Below the pieces are notes generated by a model. That model saw only the letters and a program-made list of their open reading frames with translations. It searched no databases and was not told the origin of the DNA. A stretch of 64,000 nt of DNA from Moringa oleifera (Eukaryota > Streptophyta > Magnoliopsida > Brassicales > Moringaceae): assembly GCA_021397835.1 (NCBI GenBank), contig JAJFZO010000344.1, forward strand, positions 4,464,001-4,528,000, in the 5' to 3' direction. Positions 25,101 to 36,720 of this stretch are shown piece after piece. The position numbers were made by a program, and so were the translations under genes. Position 1 is the stretch's first letter. Every line of letters begins with the position of its first letter.

Positions 25101-28100
25101 ATATACCTGCCCATAACAAATGCATTTTGACTCCTATTTACCACTACTATCTAGTTTTCATATGCATCCAACTAAGCTAATTGATCGATAATCATAGATA
25201 TTTATAGCTCTTGACTTCTTATGAACTAGTCAATAAAAGTTGCATTAAGTGACTTCAAAACTTCTCATTTTTATGCAAGTCTTTAACATCCCCAAAAGGT
25301 CTCCTTTTAGAATCTCCCAGTTTGATTTCAAAAAAGCCATTGTGAACCCATCCAGCCCTGATGCCTCATCTCCATCATAATCTTACAAAGCATTCCATAT
25401 CTTATCTTCTTCAATATTGAAGTTCAATGCGCTCCCTTAATTCACTGTCAATTTTCTTAAACCTTTAACTCTTAATTCGTGACACAAATTTATGTCATGC
25501 TTATTTACCCCCTCCTTTAGCTCTTTTTCCTTAACTACTTCAGCATTATCAATATTCATCTTGCTAATAGAATTGAACCACTTATGCTCATTGGCTACTT
25601 TATGTAAAAAACTTATGTTCCTATCACCTGCCTTACACCATAAAGCCTTTGATTTATCTACATGACACCTCTTCTAGCTTCGACAAACGCACAAGCTCAT
25701 TGTTTACTGTTATTCTTTTGACCCATACTACTCCTCTCTCATTATGATACTATCTAACTTCTTTAGCTCGTCTTATAATTTTGTTTTTCATTGTCTTAAG
25801 CTCCTAAACTATTCTTTATTCCATCTTGTAACCTTATCTTTGATCTTTTTCATTTTACTTGCAATCATATAACTTGTGTTACCTTTCACTTCTCATTTCT
25901 CTTACACCCTATTACTAATTTATCAAAACCTTTAATCTGCAATCATAAGTTTTTAAATCTAAAAAGGCACGAACTCCATCGCATACCATTTATTACCAAC
26001 ATCACAAGATTATGATCAAAGGTTGTCCTAAGAAGTAGCAATTGTTGCATATTCGAATATAGTTTTTCTCAACTTGTGGAGACTAAAAATTTGTCTAATT
26101 GGGACATAAAGGGCTTATCCGAATGAGAATAAACCCTCATTAATAGTAACTCTTAGAGCTCAAGTCTATCGTAAGCTCCCCTAACTCATTTGAATGATTC
26201 TTCCCATTTGCTGCCCCCAATCTTTCATGAGGAAATAAAACCTCATTAAAAGCACCTTCAATCATCCGTGGAATCCTTCCATATCTCGTGTGGCACTCCC
26301 TCAAATCATCCTATAAGGCCTTTATTTCCCTTGTATTACAACTCTCATAAACTCCAGCATACAACCATTCAACCGGCCTTTCTTCCATTTCAAAAATACA
26401 AGACAAAGGCATATTACCAACCCAACTTATTCTTAGCCTCCCTAGTTTTTCATTAGAAAAAACTAGTATACCACACAAACTCCCCTGTGCTGCCTTAATC
26501 TCCCATTTAATATTCCTTCTATCCACAAGATTTTCACCATTTTTTGAGTTTTTCCTCAATCTTACTATACTAGAGACATATAATGTCAGCATTCCAATTA
26601 TTGTCTAATTGCTTTATAATAATCCTTTTGTCTGCACTTTTTAGCTTTCTCACATTCTAAGTTAGGATTTTAACTAGCATCTACAAAATAACTGCCTAGA
26701 CCCCTCAAGCCACTGTGTTTCTCCTTCCCTTTTCTAGCCCCTATCGTAATTTACCCCAAATTATAATCTTCTTAGCTCCTTGCCAATGTGTTTACGATTC
26801 TTCCTCTTACTACTTTCCTTTCCCTTAGTTACATGGCCAAAACACCTCATCCTAAAATGCTTTTTCTTCCATTCCTTCCAAGCTTATATCCAAATCGTTG
26901 CAAATTTTGGACATATACCTTAACACCCTCTTAGATACCTCTTGGTGCCATTGTGACACACCAACCTCAGACAATTTTTCATCCATTATTACTGTTATGC
27001 TTCCTTACTTGACCTACCTCTTTATATCTGCATCTCTTTATGAAGGCTTCCTCAACTTCCCCTAGATCACTACAAAAATTAGCTAGTGAAGTGATAGCCA
27101 TCTCGCATCCCTCTTCATCCTTAATATTATTACTCGCTCCAATACATATACCACCACAATTTAACCTCATCTTACTTAAGGTGTCGCATCCTTTCCTATC
27201 TAATCCATGCTCAACCTTGTTTTACTCCTTGTTGTAAGAAGATTTAATTTCATTATTGAAAACAGATCTATGGCTTCATGACTTCTTGGAGAATTGCCCT
27301 TAGAGCCTCATCGTTCTCCTAATTCCTATAATAACAAACCATCCCTAGATGCCCTACCCACTTTCTTATTCTCATTTAGAAATAAGTAAATCTACCTCAC
27401 CAATTCAACTCACCTCTTGATGGAGTTGACCATCCTAAATGACAAGCCTAATTCCTCTAATCTTAAGTAACTCCCAATTGCCTAGTCTCTATGTGAGCCA
27501 TCCTATCTTTCCCCATAAACTGTATTTAATTCAAGTCCTCAACCCTTTAACCCATACTAGGCCTGACTTTATTAAGTGTACTTGACTGAGAATGGGCCAT
27601 AATTGTTTTATTATTATCTAGGCTCAAACTAGATGGAACTCCTCTAAAACCCTTTCTCTCACTAATTAACTTGGGCCCCAACATGACAGGCTCAAATCAC
27701 ATCGATAATGTGGATCCATGACCTAACATCCCTTTCTTCTTTGCTTAACTATCTAACCTGAATCTAACCCTATCTATAGCCCCTAAGCTCCTATCTCAGA
27801 CTACCACTCTCTTCATGATCTCAGTATATCCAATAACCAAGCTCTTTACTGTGAACCTTTAGTCATCACATTCAACCTATTACACCTATAATGTGGACAT
27901 GCATAAACACCCATCATACCTGGCTGACTCTCATTTGGACTCAGATTAACCACATCCTTTAATTCCCTTGCTATTTCCCTTTTTCGCACCTTCAACTTCC
28001 CTGATCTCTGCTCTACGATATTTCCCTCCATTTTCTCATCCATTCTTCTTGTCTTTTAGCCATCATTAAGCTATTCATTGATAAGTAAAACCATCTCTAA

Positions 28101-31100
28101 TTTTTCTTAGATACAGAGAAACTTGTTTACCTTTCCTTACTCCATATTCCACCATCCACCTTTGCCTTTTCCACCATCAAATTCAAAAATTTTCCTTTGT
28201 ATCTTGATGGCAAATCCACCATATCAAATCTATACGATTTTCTATGATCATCTTTCATCATAGAGATTTAAGATTAATGAATATAATAAATGTGTATACA
28301 TTAAGAATATGAAAATTCTTATATAATAGTGTGCTTGTATATGAATGACATGCTTATAATGAAAACAAGTAAAGATATAATAAATTCAATGTAGAAGTAT
28401 TTAAATTCAATGTTTGACATGAAAGATGTAGCTCTATGTAGACGTGATTTTAGAAATAAAAATTATAAGAAACAATGAAGGCTAAATATTTACATAATCC
28501 TGTTATACTAAAAATTATTGAAATGGTTTAATCAAACTAATTGTAAACTGATAATTACTCCTTTTGATGCTAATTGCAAATCAATGAAAAAAATAATAGA
28601 CACAATTTGTCAATTTATCAATTAGATTTTTGACAATGTAATAGTCAAATCAACTAGTAGATATGTTTTTGCTTTAGTTAAGGTTGTTGTGTCATAGAAG
28701 TCCTCCAAACAGGTTTGTATAACATGTTCTACAATGAAATGTGAATTTCTAGCATTACATAAGTTGCTGAAGATGCGGAATGGAGATGTAAAAGAAATGA
28801 TTCTTGAAAGTTCTTTGTTGTCCTTAATAGAGTGATCAAAGGAGAAGAGATTGATATGCATAAAGAGGGTGCAAGAGGATGTTATTGTAAGTATCAAAGG
28901 TTGATGTTGTATGGTATCTTTACTTTGATTAATGAAAAAAAATTGAGTTGGTTTGATCAATCTTTGTTATGCATATGAAAATTTAGTTAGTCTTCTACAA
29001 ATTTTCTATATTACATGCATTGATACCCATTCTTTTATAACTCATATTCTTAATTGAAAACACGAGTATAAGGAAAGAATATACAATAGAATACTATTGT
29101 TATTGGTTTTTTAGATTTACAGAAATTCTATTGAACGTTTAGTCTGCAACTAGTTTAGCTTGACCTTGTAGTTATATGTATGCATTGTGATAGTATGTAG
29201 CTCAAACTAGAGTGAAAAGTAATGCTTAGAATGAAAAATCAAGGCATATTATGCATAGACATAATACAATAACATAATTACTCTCAAATTGAGTTATTTC
29301 TATTTAATATGTAAAATTAAAGGAAAACATTATAGATCCTTCAATGAAAAGACTATCAAGAGAAAAAACTGTATTTTCTTCATAAGCAATTAGTTTAAAG
29401 CCTATGATTGAGTAGAATTTGGCAAAAACCTAACCTAGCAAATTGAAGATATGTTATGTGTGAGATTTATTGTCTTGATTTATACAAATAGTGAATGGTT
29501 CAAGATTATCTGCATCCGCTAATTCACTAAGGAACTCTGATAGATTATTACTAAGATAAGTTCAAGTCTATATTGACACTTCACCTAATTCATAACATGT
29601 CCATTTTTCTCTCAAATGAATTTGCACTTAGCTTCATTAGTATAAAGTTTAACTTCAAATGTAGGGAATATTGTTAAGTATATAAGTATTTGAAGTTTAG
29701 CTTCTCTCGCATCAACTTAGGAAAGAAGGGTTAAACCCTATTAAATAAGCTACATATCAATTGACATGTCTTTTCACTCAAACAAAAATGATTCTATAAA
29801 AGTATGTGCCTGTTATCAACAGACATCTTTTTTTTACACAAAAAGACGTGGTTGCATGAAATATATGTCTGTAAAAAAAGAAACAAATAAAAGGATATAA
29901 CTATATGAAAAGTATATCTCTTTAAAAAGTTATAAGTAGTTGTCTATAAATAGTAGAACCTAGATGTCTAAAACTTCCCTTAATCTTTTACTCATAATTT
30001 TATTTGAAAACAGAGGGAAGATGCAAGTTCATTGACTTCTAAAATTTTAGTATGCAAAATTTGTAAAGAGTACATTGTTGAATCCTAAGAATAAAATACT
30101 CAAAGTTTTTAACAAATTAAAGAATGGGTAAAATATTCTATCTTAGAACATTGCTAAGCAAGCTTCTATGTTAATTTGTTCTAATTCATACATGAAGTTA
30201 ATATATTTACTTTTTCTTATTATATTCAAGTATCTTTAAGTATCTAGATTGTTTCAACAAAACATGATGAGAGATTTACTAATAATGATAGAGATCAATA
30301 ATATTTGCAAAGGATGTCTACTCGATAAACAACACTGACAACCATTTTCGTTTACCAAATCTTGAAGAGCCAGAAAGCCGGCACTAGTCCACATAAATGT
30401 TTACGATCTAATGTGCACTCCATCACTTAATTAAAATAAATACTTCATTCTCTTCATCGATGACCATACTAGAATGACGAGAGTTCACTTTTTACATGGA
30501 AAATCACAACTCTTTTGTGAAAAGGAAGGCATGGAAGATTAATTCATAGTTGGATACTCTTTTGAAAAAAATAACACATAGGAAAGAAAAAATAAAACTA
30601 TAATTAAAGATATCTCGAGCGATACTGATGGAAAAAAGTCTACCAAAAACTCTCTAGACAGGCTGTAAGTACAATCGTTTACTTACTTAATCGATGTTTA
30701 ACTTAAGCCATTCAAGGTTGACGCCAATTAAAACTTAAAGGGGATAAAAGCCAAAAGCAAAAACATTTTAGTTTTTTATTGCATCTGCTATACACACATT
30801 TCACAAGTAAAAACAAACAAGTTAGATGAGAAAATCAAAAAAGGTATCTTCTTAAGTTACAGTACTTAATCAAAAGGCTATCAAGTCTATAACTTGAGAA
30901 ACTGATCATCAATAGAGACATGAAATTTGATGAAGGCAATTAGAAGACAAAAAAAGTTGAAAGAAAAACTTCTATCTATTAGTAATTCCTCAACAGTAGA
31001 ATGAAAGTCAGTAGATTCTACCAAAGTCCCTAACAACATAAGGACAATTACCACATAAAGATTCCTCCAGAAGAATAATATGATTGATTGAGATATATGA

Positions 31101-34100
31101 AACATGTAACTTGACGATAATAAAGCCAAAAAAATTATGAAACAACTTCAAAACAACAAGTACCGATCAAAGCTATGGAAGAAAACATCCTAATGATTAG
31201 GAAAAATGTAATATGGAAGTTAATCGACCTTTGTCAAGAAAAAAAAGTAATCTGAGTTAGGTAGATTTATAAGATAAAGTTTAACTCTAATGGCTCAATT
31301 CAAAAACACAAGGTACAACTAGTGGTAAAGGGCTATGCACAATAATTTAGAGTTCATAATAACAAGATGTTTACTCCAATTACTCAACCAGATCTTATAA
31401 AGGCATTAATAGCACTCGAAGCTAAGAAAAAATGGAAGTCCTAGAACTAGACATGAAGATAACTTTTCTCAATGGCTATCTTAAAGAAAAAATCTATATA
31501 GAGCAACCTTAAGCCTTTGTATGGTCTAAAGCAAGTTTTATCGTCAAATTGATAATTACTTTATTAAGTAAAGATTTAAGAGCAAAAATGAGCAACATTA
31601 TATACCAAGAACCAAGGTATGAACAACATACTTTTCGTTTCATTATATGTCTATGACTTGATATACAAGGAACATAATGAGAAGATGATCAAGGAATTCA
31701 AAGAGAACATCGTGAAGACATTTGAAATGATTGATTTAGGTCAAATGCATCACTTTAAGATTTGGATAAGTTAAAAAGAGTATGGAATCTTTATATTGCA
31801 AAAGAAATATACAGAAAGTCTAATCAAGAAGTTCAGCATAAAAGACTACAAAATAGTAGCACCTCATGCCAAAGGCAGGCATCACATGGTTTCACAACCT
31901 AGTTAGAAGTCTACTTTACCTAACAACAAAAATGCTCATGACACAAGATTACTTAGATAGAAAAATTCATTAGGCAACATAAAAAGCACATTCGACTATG
32001 ACTTCACACTAAGCCCTAGAATATTCTCATGGATGTCAAAGAAGCAAACATTGCACAATCATCAGCCGAAGCAAAACATATTACAACAACAATGATTATA
32101 AACCAAACTATATGATTAAAAAGCATGCTTGAAGATATTGGTGTGCCATGAAATGGAGGTATAAAGATCTAGTGTGATAGCAAGTCAACAATAATAATGA
32201 TAAAGAGTCTCACGTTTCACAATAAAACTAAATATATAAGTATCAAGTATCACTTCATCAGAGAAGTTGAAATAAACAAAGAGACAGAGCTCAAACATTG
32301 TAAAACTGAAAATCAAGGGGCAGATGTATTTATTAAAGCACTACCAAGAATGAAGTTTCGTACAACTATAAAATTTGATTAGAGTCACCAGAACATGCAT
32401 CAAATTGAGATGAATTGTTGCATCTTTTAAAAAGAATTAAAAAATTAAAAATGAGGAACTGTTTTGAAGTCTTAAGATTATTGGAGAGCCTTGTGTATAA
32501 TAGCTTGCTGACTTGGTTACTAAGCTAATATAATGTGGCCTCTTAGATATGGATTGTGACCAACATTTAATACCTATAAATAAGTGTTATACTTCTGTTT
32601 TTTGTAACCCCAAAATTACAAACATGCATAAAGAAAGATACAAAAAAAATTTAAACTTTCTTACCACTTGCTCATAATAACCTACCATTTCATCTATACT
32701 ATTCATATTTAGATGCATCTTAATTCAAACTATTTCTTTTTTTTTTTTTACATATAAAAACCATCATTACTAATTATGACTTTGGTTATAGATGACAATG
32801 CATGAACTTACATATATTTTATGGTTTTCAACTTTGATTTCTTCTTAATTTTGGAAAAACTTCAATTCCCATTCACCATGTACTAGCATTTAGTAAAATG
32901 TATGGCTTCCTAACATCATTTGTGGTGATAAATGCTTTTTGTGATGATGATCACCAATAAAATTAACAAACAAAACATCATTACATGCAATAATCTTCAG
33001 TGTATATATGTTTCTTGTATTTCATGTTTTGACATTTTTAATGTACAATTCTTCTCATGTCTTTAGTCTCAAATCAACCTAAATGAGACACTAAACATGT
33101 ATAGTGATCCTAACAGTGTAACGATAACTATTAATTGATTTTTCAGATATCTTGTTACAAGGATAAATCATTCACTTTAAGATTCATAATATTGTTCTAG
33201 TCGGTGTATATTTAACAACTATTCTCGATACTCATTTTCCATGTAAGTTTGGAGCAAAAAGACTTATGGCTGAGCCTTATAATTGTTACAACTTTGTTCT
33301 TTTATTTTTAAATGATTTCATAAGTTTTAGTGATTAAATAACACATTTTGAGAGGCTTTGAAGTGTTCCACCCTTGTTCTATTTCTTCCATACACAATCC
33401 AACTAAAGAAAAGCTTTTGGAGTGTTTTGGTTCACAATTTGTGCAAATTTATAACTTTGTCAAGAAAAAGTCAATATGTTAAAGAAAAAATGCTAAAAAG
33501 TTCTCACTGCACCAAAAGATAATCTCTTTGGGCAGGCAAAGATCACATTTGAAAGAGCAAGATGCTTGGACATAAGTCCATTGTATCATACATTAGGATA
33601 TATGTCCGACTGCCATTGAAAGTTTATTGATTTTTTTACTACTTAAATTATAATTTTAATGACCTTCCTAATGAACTCTCAAAAAGAATGACATACATTG
33701 AATAAAATGAAAATATAAATATATACAACATTCTGACAGTTACATGCATGTCAACTAACCCAAAACACATTTAAGTGACAAGATGAGCAAGGTTATGTTG
33801 ATTGGTACTCTCTTTAAGGAAGACTAAAGGGTTTGAAAACCATTTGCATCAAGCTCTAAATATCTCCTGTTGTTAGAGGAAGATGATTTGGGGTGGGGGT
33901 AGGCCAAAATTACAGCGGTTAAACCAACAGTGATGAGATTAGCACAATTACCTACCGGTGCAACAGAATACACTAGTACAAGAATGCAACAGATCTATGC
34001 TTGATATAAATTCTTCATAGAACCTTGGGCAATTAAGGTAACCATGGAAGTAAGTTTATCACCAGAAGGAAATCTAAAAGTTTCAACAGTTTCCATCTTC

Positions 34101-35839
34101 CCCAATTAGACGGTACCATGCCTTCTCTAATTCTTCTACTTCCTTTCTCACCTAACATCCTTCTTCCTGAACCGTTAAGAGGGTTATCTATTTATTGTTG
34201 GGTTCATTTTTTGTTCTTGTTAAGGTATGGGCTATGAACAACCTCTGCAAAAGCAAATACTGCCCGTTCAAATAAGAAGGTTTATTTTTTGAACATTGTC
34301 GCTTCCCATATTGGGCTAATCAATCAAATTATCCGAAATGAGACTTCAAGAATGACAAACAGCAAAATATGTTTATATTTATATATTCTCTATTCTCTTC
34401 GAGGAGAAGAATACAAAGGATATTTTGAACACCAAACAGAAAACCTTCCAAATATTTCACAAGAGAATGCCACACTTTGGGACATTTCAGCCTCCAGTTA
34501 AATGAGAGGTTTAGGGACATCTTCGATTTTATTAAGGATGCCACACTTGTCTTGTACAATGTACATAATCAAATATTACTATAATAAAGCATCATGGCAT
34601 TCCTAAGGCACCTTTCACTCATCAAACTATCTCCCACGAACCTCATATTACTACTTCAAGCAAGTTGCAATTCCCCTCTTCCACAAAATTTGCTGGTATT
34701 ATTATTATTTTTTTAATCACATAAGTTAATACTGATTGCAGTAGGCACACCGGAGCTGTATTGAATGAGGGAATCAGAAGGAGGGAAAAGGAAACTTTGA
34801 TTTATTTTCCAACTTAGGAGTATTGAAAAAAGAGGATTAGATCTTGTGACCTTTCACAACCATCAAACTTGGCCCAAGAGACCAAACTTTTTTCGAATAA
34901 GATAACAAAGTATACAATTGTTGACTCATATAATCCTCTACTTTCTGACCAAGTCTGCACACTTCTCTCCTTTACTCCAATTTTATTAAATATTAAGAGA
35001 AGTATCACCATCCTAGTGACCAAGTTAGGTGTATGCACTCAAGGTAGGACCATGGAATATAATATATGTAACTAAGCATTATTTTCCGTACATACAGTTG
35101 ATTTTCTTTCCCTCGTTCTTTCTGGCAATCAAGTTAGTCTGAAGAAATTATTGAAGACTGGGAATAGCTTGTCTCATTCACATAGCTTCGAGCCTCAAAG
35201 ACATTGTATGGAGAGAGAGAAGATAAACTTAATTAAAGTTGGAAGTACTATTTTGTAACCCAGCAAGTACAAAACTCTCCATCTCTCTCTCCATTGCTTA
35301 AATAGGTTTCTTTTTTCTAGGAATGAATTTTTTACTGAATTAAATTCTAATCTAAAAGGAATTACTTTAAATTCTATCACAGGCAGTTCAAAAATAAACA
35401 AAAAAACCTTGCAAACTTTTTTTTTTCCCTCTAGAGCAAAATAAGGGAATAAAGAAATCTAGCACTCTCTCAGCACCAAGAGCTCTCAACACATTCAAGC
35501 AAACAACGGACAAGAACATAAAGTAAGTATGACTTGCTTCGCTGATCAAACAATCCACTAACGAAACACCAACAAATTTGACAAGAGAACAACATAAAAG
35601 AAAATATAAAAAGAGAAACGACTGAATTGGAGAATTTGAAAGAAAACATGGTACCAAGAATCTGTTGAATACTCAAAAAGCTTCCCTTTGGTAGAGAAAA
35701 TGATCAGAGCGACCTCAGCATCACAAAGTACCGAGATTTCATGGGCTTTCTTGAGCAAACCCGACCTCCTCTTAGAAAAAGTCACTTGCCTGTTGACCTT
35801 GTTTTCTATCCTCTTCAACTGTACCCTACCCCTTCCCAT
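19104..35839 (-). CDS. FUL: FRUITFULL-like MIKC MADS-box transcription factor (AP1/FUL clade), complete eight exons
   Basis: AP1/FUL-clade factors bind CArG boxes as dimers in the nucleus and act in floral transition, meristem identity and fruit development. Exons (minus strand): 35839-35655 (185 bp), 20661-20586 (76), 20342-20278 (65), 20194-20095 (100), 20013-19972 (42), 19644-19603 (42), 19486-19362 (125), 19209-19104 (106). All have GT-AG borders. The joined frame is 741 bp, 246 residues, without internal stops. Residues 1-61 are the MADS domain (starts [20 protein letters not shown], ends [11 protein letters not shown]). The I region reads [18 protein letters not shown]. The K domain includes [27 protein letters not shown] and [14 protein letters not shown]. 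The C-terminus ends [12 protein letters not shown], the FUL (paleoAP1) motif, with no farnesylation CaaX box as in euAP1. The 185/100/42/42 exon sizes are classic for the clade. An in-frame ATG at 35902 exists, but MGRGR at 35839 is the family start. Intron 1 is 14,993 bp and carries nested retrotransposons, yet all exons and splice sites look intact. Confidence 0.95.
20662..21485 (-). other. 3' part of FUL-like intron 1 (host sequence)
   Basis: Unique-looking intronic DNA between the exon 2 acceptor (TTACCAG|C) and the left LTR of copia element A. It contains a TA microsatellite at about 20753-20771. The 76-codon open frame at 20830-21060 (+) is not supported as a gene. Confidence 0.7.
21486..21850 (+). 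repeat. 5' LTR of copia element A
   Basis: This matches, with gaps, the sequence from 32416 onwards. Shared anchors include GTTTTGAA near the start, GGAGAGTCTTGTGTATA, and TCAATTCAAACTATTTTTAT near the end. The right limit is approximate because the primer-binding site has decayed. Confidence 0.75.
22563..22805 (+). repeat. Truncated 5' LTR of copia element B
   Basis: About 240 bp similar to the first part of the 588-bp LTR at 29672-30259. The remainder of the LTR is absent and RT coding remnants follow. Confidence 0.75.
23337..28262 (-). mobile_element. L1-type LINE, near full length, decayed, nested in copia element B
   Basis: On the minus strand the element runs from about 28262 to about 23337. 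An ORF1-like stretch is poorly conserved (about 28040-26980). The apurinic endonuclease lies at about 26680-26060 ([67 protein letters not shown]). Reverse transcriptase follows at about 25600-24400 ([37 protein letters not shown], with MYDIMIF where FADD is expected, [13 protein letters not shown]). The 3' end carries the GGGTTGCACTCCCTTGGTGCC block and a TAATAAATAA-like tail. All frames are broken. The exact ends and target duplication are not resolved. Confidence 0.85.
24400..26680 (-). pseudogene. LINE ORF2 remnant: endonuclease then reverse transcriptase
   Basis: Domains appear in the order expected of plant L1 ORF2, endonuclease then RT. A run matching the endonuclease GDFNEV block reads [10 protein letters not shown], so the usual Asp is changed. 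The catalytic YADD/FADD of RT reads MYDI, another loss. There are multiple stops and shifts, and no enzyme could be made. Confidence 0.8.
29672..30259 (+). repeat. 3' LTR of copia element B (588 bp)
   Basis: It starts TGTTAAGTATATAAG and ends TCTAGATTGTTTCAACA, with the TGTTGA/TCAACA terminal inverted repeat judged from the other copy. It follows the RNase H end of element B, and element A coding resumes immediately after it. Confidence 0.82.
30260..32415 (+). pseudogene. Copia A integrase, reverse transcriptase and RNase H remnant
   Basis: Recognisable pieces in order: zinc-finger and GAG-pre-integrase ([13 protein letters not shown]), integrase ([18 protein letters not shown]), RT ([51 protein letters not shown]) and RNase H ([47 protein letters not shown]). 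RT YVDD is changed to YVYD. There are many stops and shifts and a large loss between integrase and RT. Confidence 0.85.
32416..32797 (+). repeat. 3' LTR of copia element A
   Basis: It begins TGTTGCATCTTTTAAAAAG just after the RNase H terminus and matches the 21486 LTR through about 32765. The right end at 32797 is an estimate, made where similarity fades before ATGCATGAAC. Confidence 0.7.
32798..35654 (-). other. 5' part of FUL-like intron 1
   Basis: DNA between the copia A right LTR and the exon 1 donor (GATTCTTG|GTACCA). No transposon protein is recognisable, and open frames at 34289-34559 and 34814-35075 look like chance. In AP1/FUL/VRN1-type genes the start of the large first intron often holds cis-regulatory sequence, so this is the likeliest place for it; that is family knowledge, not seen here. 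Confidence 0.5.
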
Positions 35840-36720
35840 GTCCTCCCCTTGGCAATTCCGCACAGCTCGAGAAACCCACTTGCAGCAACAAGAGTATATC
35901 AAAATATCAAACTGAATATAGGGAAAGAGGGATACAGACGCTTCTTTGGCTCTCTGGGTATATTCGTACCACTGTTTTGTTTTTTTTTAGGTGAAATGCC
36001 CTTTTTATCTGCGTGTACAGTATCATACAGGCAGAGGGTGCGTGTGGATATGCTTACTTAGAGAGAAAAGGATATTAATGGAAAAATATGGGAACAACCT
36101 TGGAAAAAACAAGGCAGGTTTGATGCGAAAATGGATAGTTTTACAAAACCATGGTGGTTTCATCAAATTGGTTGTCGAACGCCCATTGGCTCCACCTCCT
36201 GCAACAGTCGTTACTGTCAGCTTCTCGCTGACCCACATGCCTTTCTTGTCCGTACAAATTCTTCATTGTGATGGTGATTGTAAGGCCACCTTGCATTTGT
36301 GCATACATATTATAAATTTATACAGAGACAATCTCTCCTTTGCGCCATTTTCTCCTTTTTTTTCCTTTTTTTTTTAATCTGTTTTGGGTTCAACTGTCTT
36401 GGGTTATTGCCATTTATGTTCATGTTGGCAGGTTTTCTGGAAGATTCTGCATATGTGGTAGTCGCCCTAACAACGTTTAAACAACATCCTCCATGCATAA
36501 AGAGCCCTTTTTCTAAACTAATATTTTGTATGCATACGCAAATCATCCTTTGGATTTAAAAGAATGGATTTTTATCAAACTGTTTAACTCGTGCATATGC
36601 CATCATGCGCAACCTCACAAGCATTATAATTTGTCTTTTAATAGCATGTCTATATATATACATATATATATATATATTGACGAAATTACACCCAACCTTA
36701 CATCAAAATGTCGTCAATAA
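35840..36720 (-). promoter_or_regulatory. 5' UTR and proximal promoter of the FUL-like gene
   Basis: This is sequence upstream of the MADS start codon on the minus strand. A TATA-like element (TATAAATTTATA on the minus strand, about 36309-36322) is the best core-promoter candidate but would imply a long 5' UTR. A TA microsatellite lies at about 36647-36678. No canonical CArG box was seen. Open frames on both strands here are low-complexity and not supported. Confidence 0.4.

Larger units (their letters stand above)
22806..29671 (+). pseudogene. Copia B reverse transcriptase and RNase H, split by a LINE
   Basis: From about 22855 the frame reads like copia RT ([51 protein letters not shown]) up to about 23336. 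After the LINE it resumes at about 28265 with [25 protein letters not shown] (the YVDD box decayed to YMND), [27 protein letters not shown] and [15 protein letters not shown] (end of RNase H). There are many stops and frameshifts, so it is non-functional. Confidence 0.85.
22563..30259 (+). mobile_element. Ty1-copia retrotransposon B, internally deleted, nested in element A
   Basis: The two LTR copies start TGTTGAGTATATAGA (22563) and TGTTAAGTATATAAG (29672) and share TTAACTTCTCCCACATCAA-like and CCCTATTAAATAAG blocks. The 3' copy ends in TTTCAACA at 30259, the inverted match of TGTTGA. The element splits the GAG-pre-integrase and integrase region of element A. Its own 5' LTR is cut short at about 22805 and runs straight into reverse transcriptase, so gag, protease and integrase are missing. 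A LINE interrupts its RT at about 23337-28262. Confidence 0.87.
21486..32797 (+). mobile_element. Ty1-copia retrotransposon A, decayed, carrying nested elements
   Basis: The left LTR begins TGTAGGAAGAATT at 21486 and the right LTR TGTTGCATC at 32416. They share an ordered series of blocks (GGAGAG.CTTGTGTATA, a TTCTGTTTTTTGTAA-like segment, CTTAATTCAAACTATTT) with much divergence. The gag and protease part is nearly lost. A GAG-pre-integrase piece ([13 protein letters not shown]) ends at about 22562 and resumes at about 30260 ([13 protein letters not shown]) after the insertion of element B. Integrase, RT and RNase H remnants then follow. It lies in FUL intron 1, opposite to the host gene. LTR ends and target duplication could not be fixed exactly. 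Confidence 0.85.

Noticed and set aside
22556..30265. 5-bp target duplication for copia B
   Set aside because: The five bases on each side (GCATA and AAACA) do not match; age or a mis-set boundary could explain it, so none is claimed.
21481..32805. Target-site duplication for copia A (GCATG on both sides)
   Set aside because: GCATG occurs near both ends, but the right LTR end cannot be fixed, so the match may be chance.
35840..35902. Upstream in-frame ATG at 35902 as the FUL start
   Set aside because: MIKC MADS proteins of this clade start at MGRGR; the extra 21 residues are not family-like.
36645..36680. TA run as TATA box of the FUL-like gene
   Set aside because: It is a microsatellite about 800 bp from the start codon; the TATAAATTTATA at about 36310 is a better, still weak, candidate.
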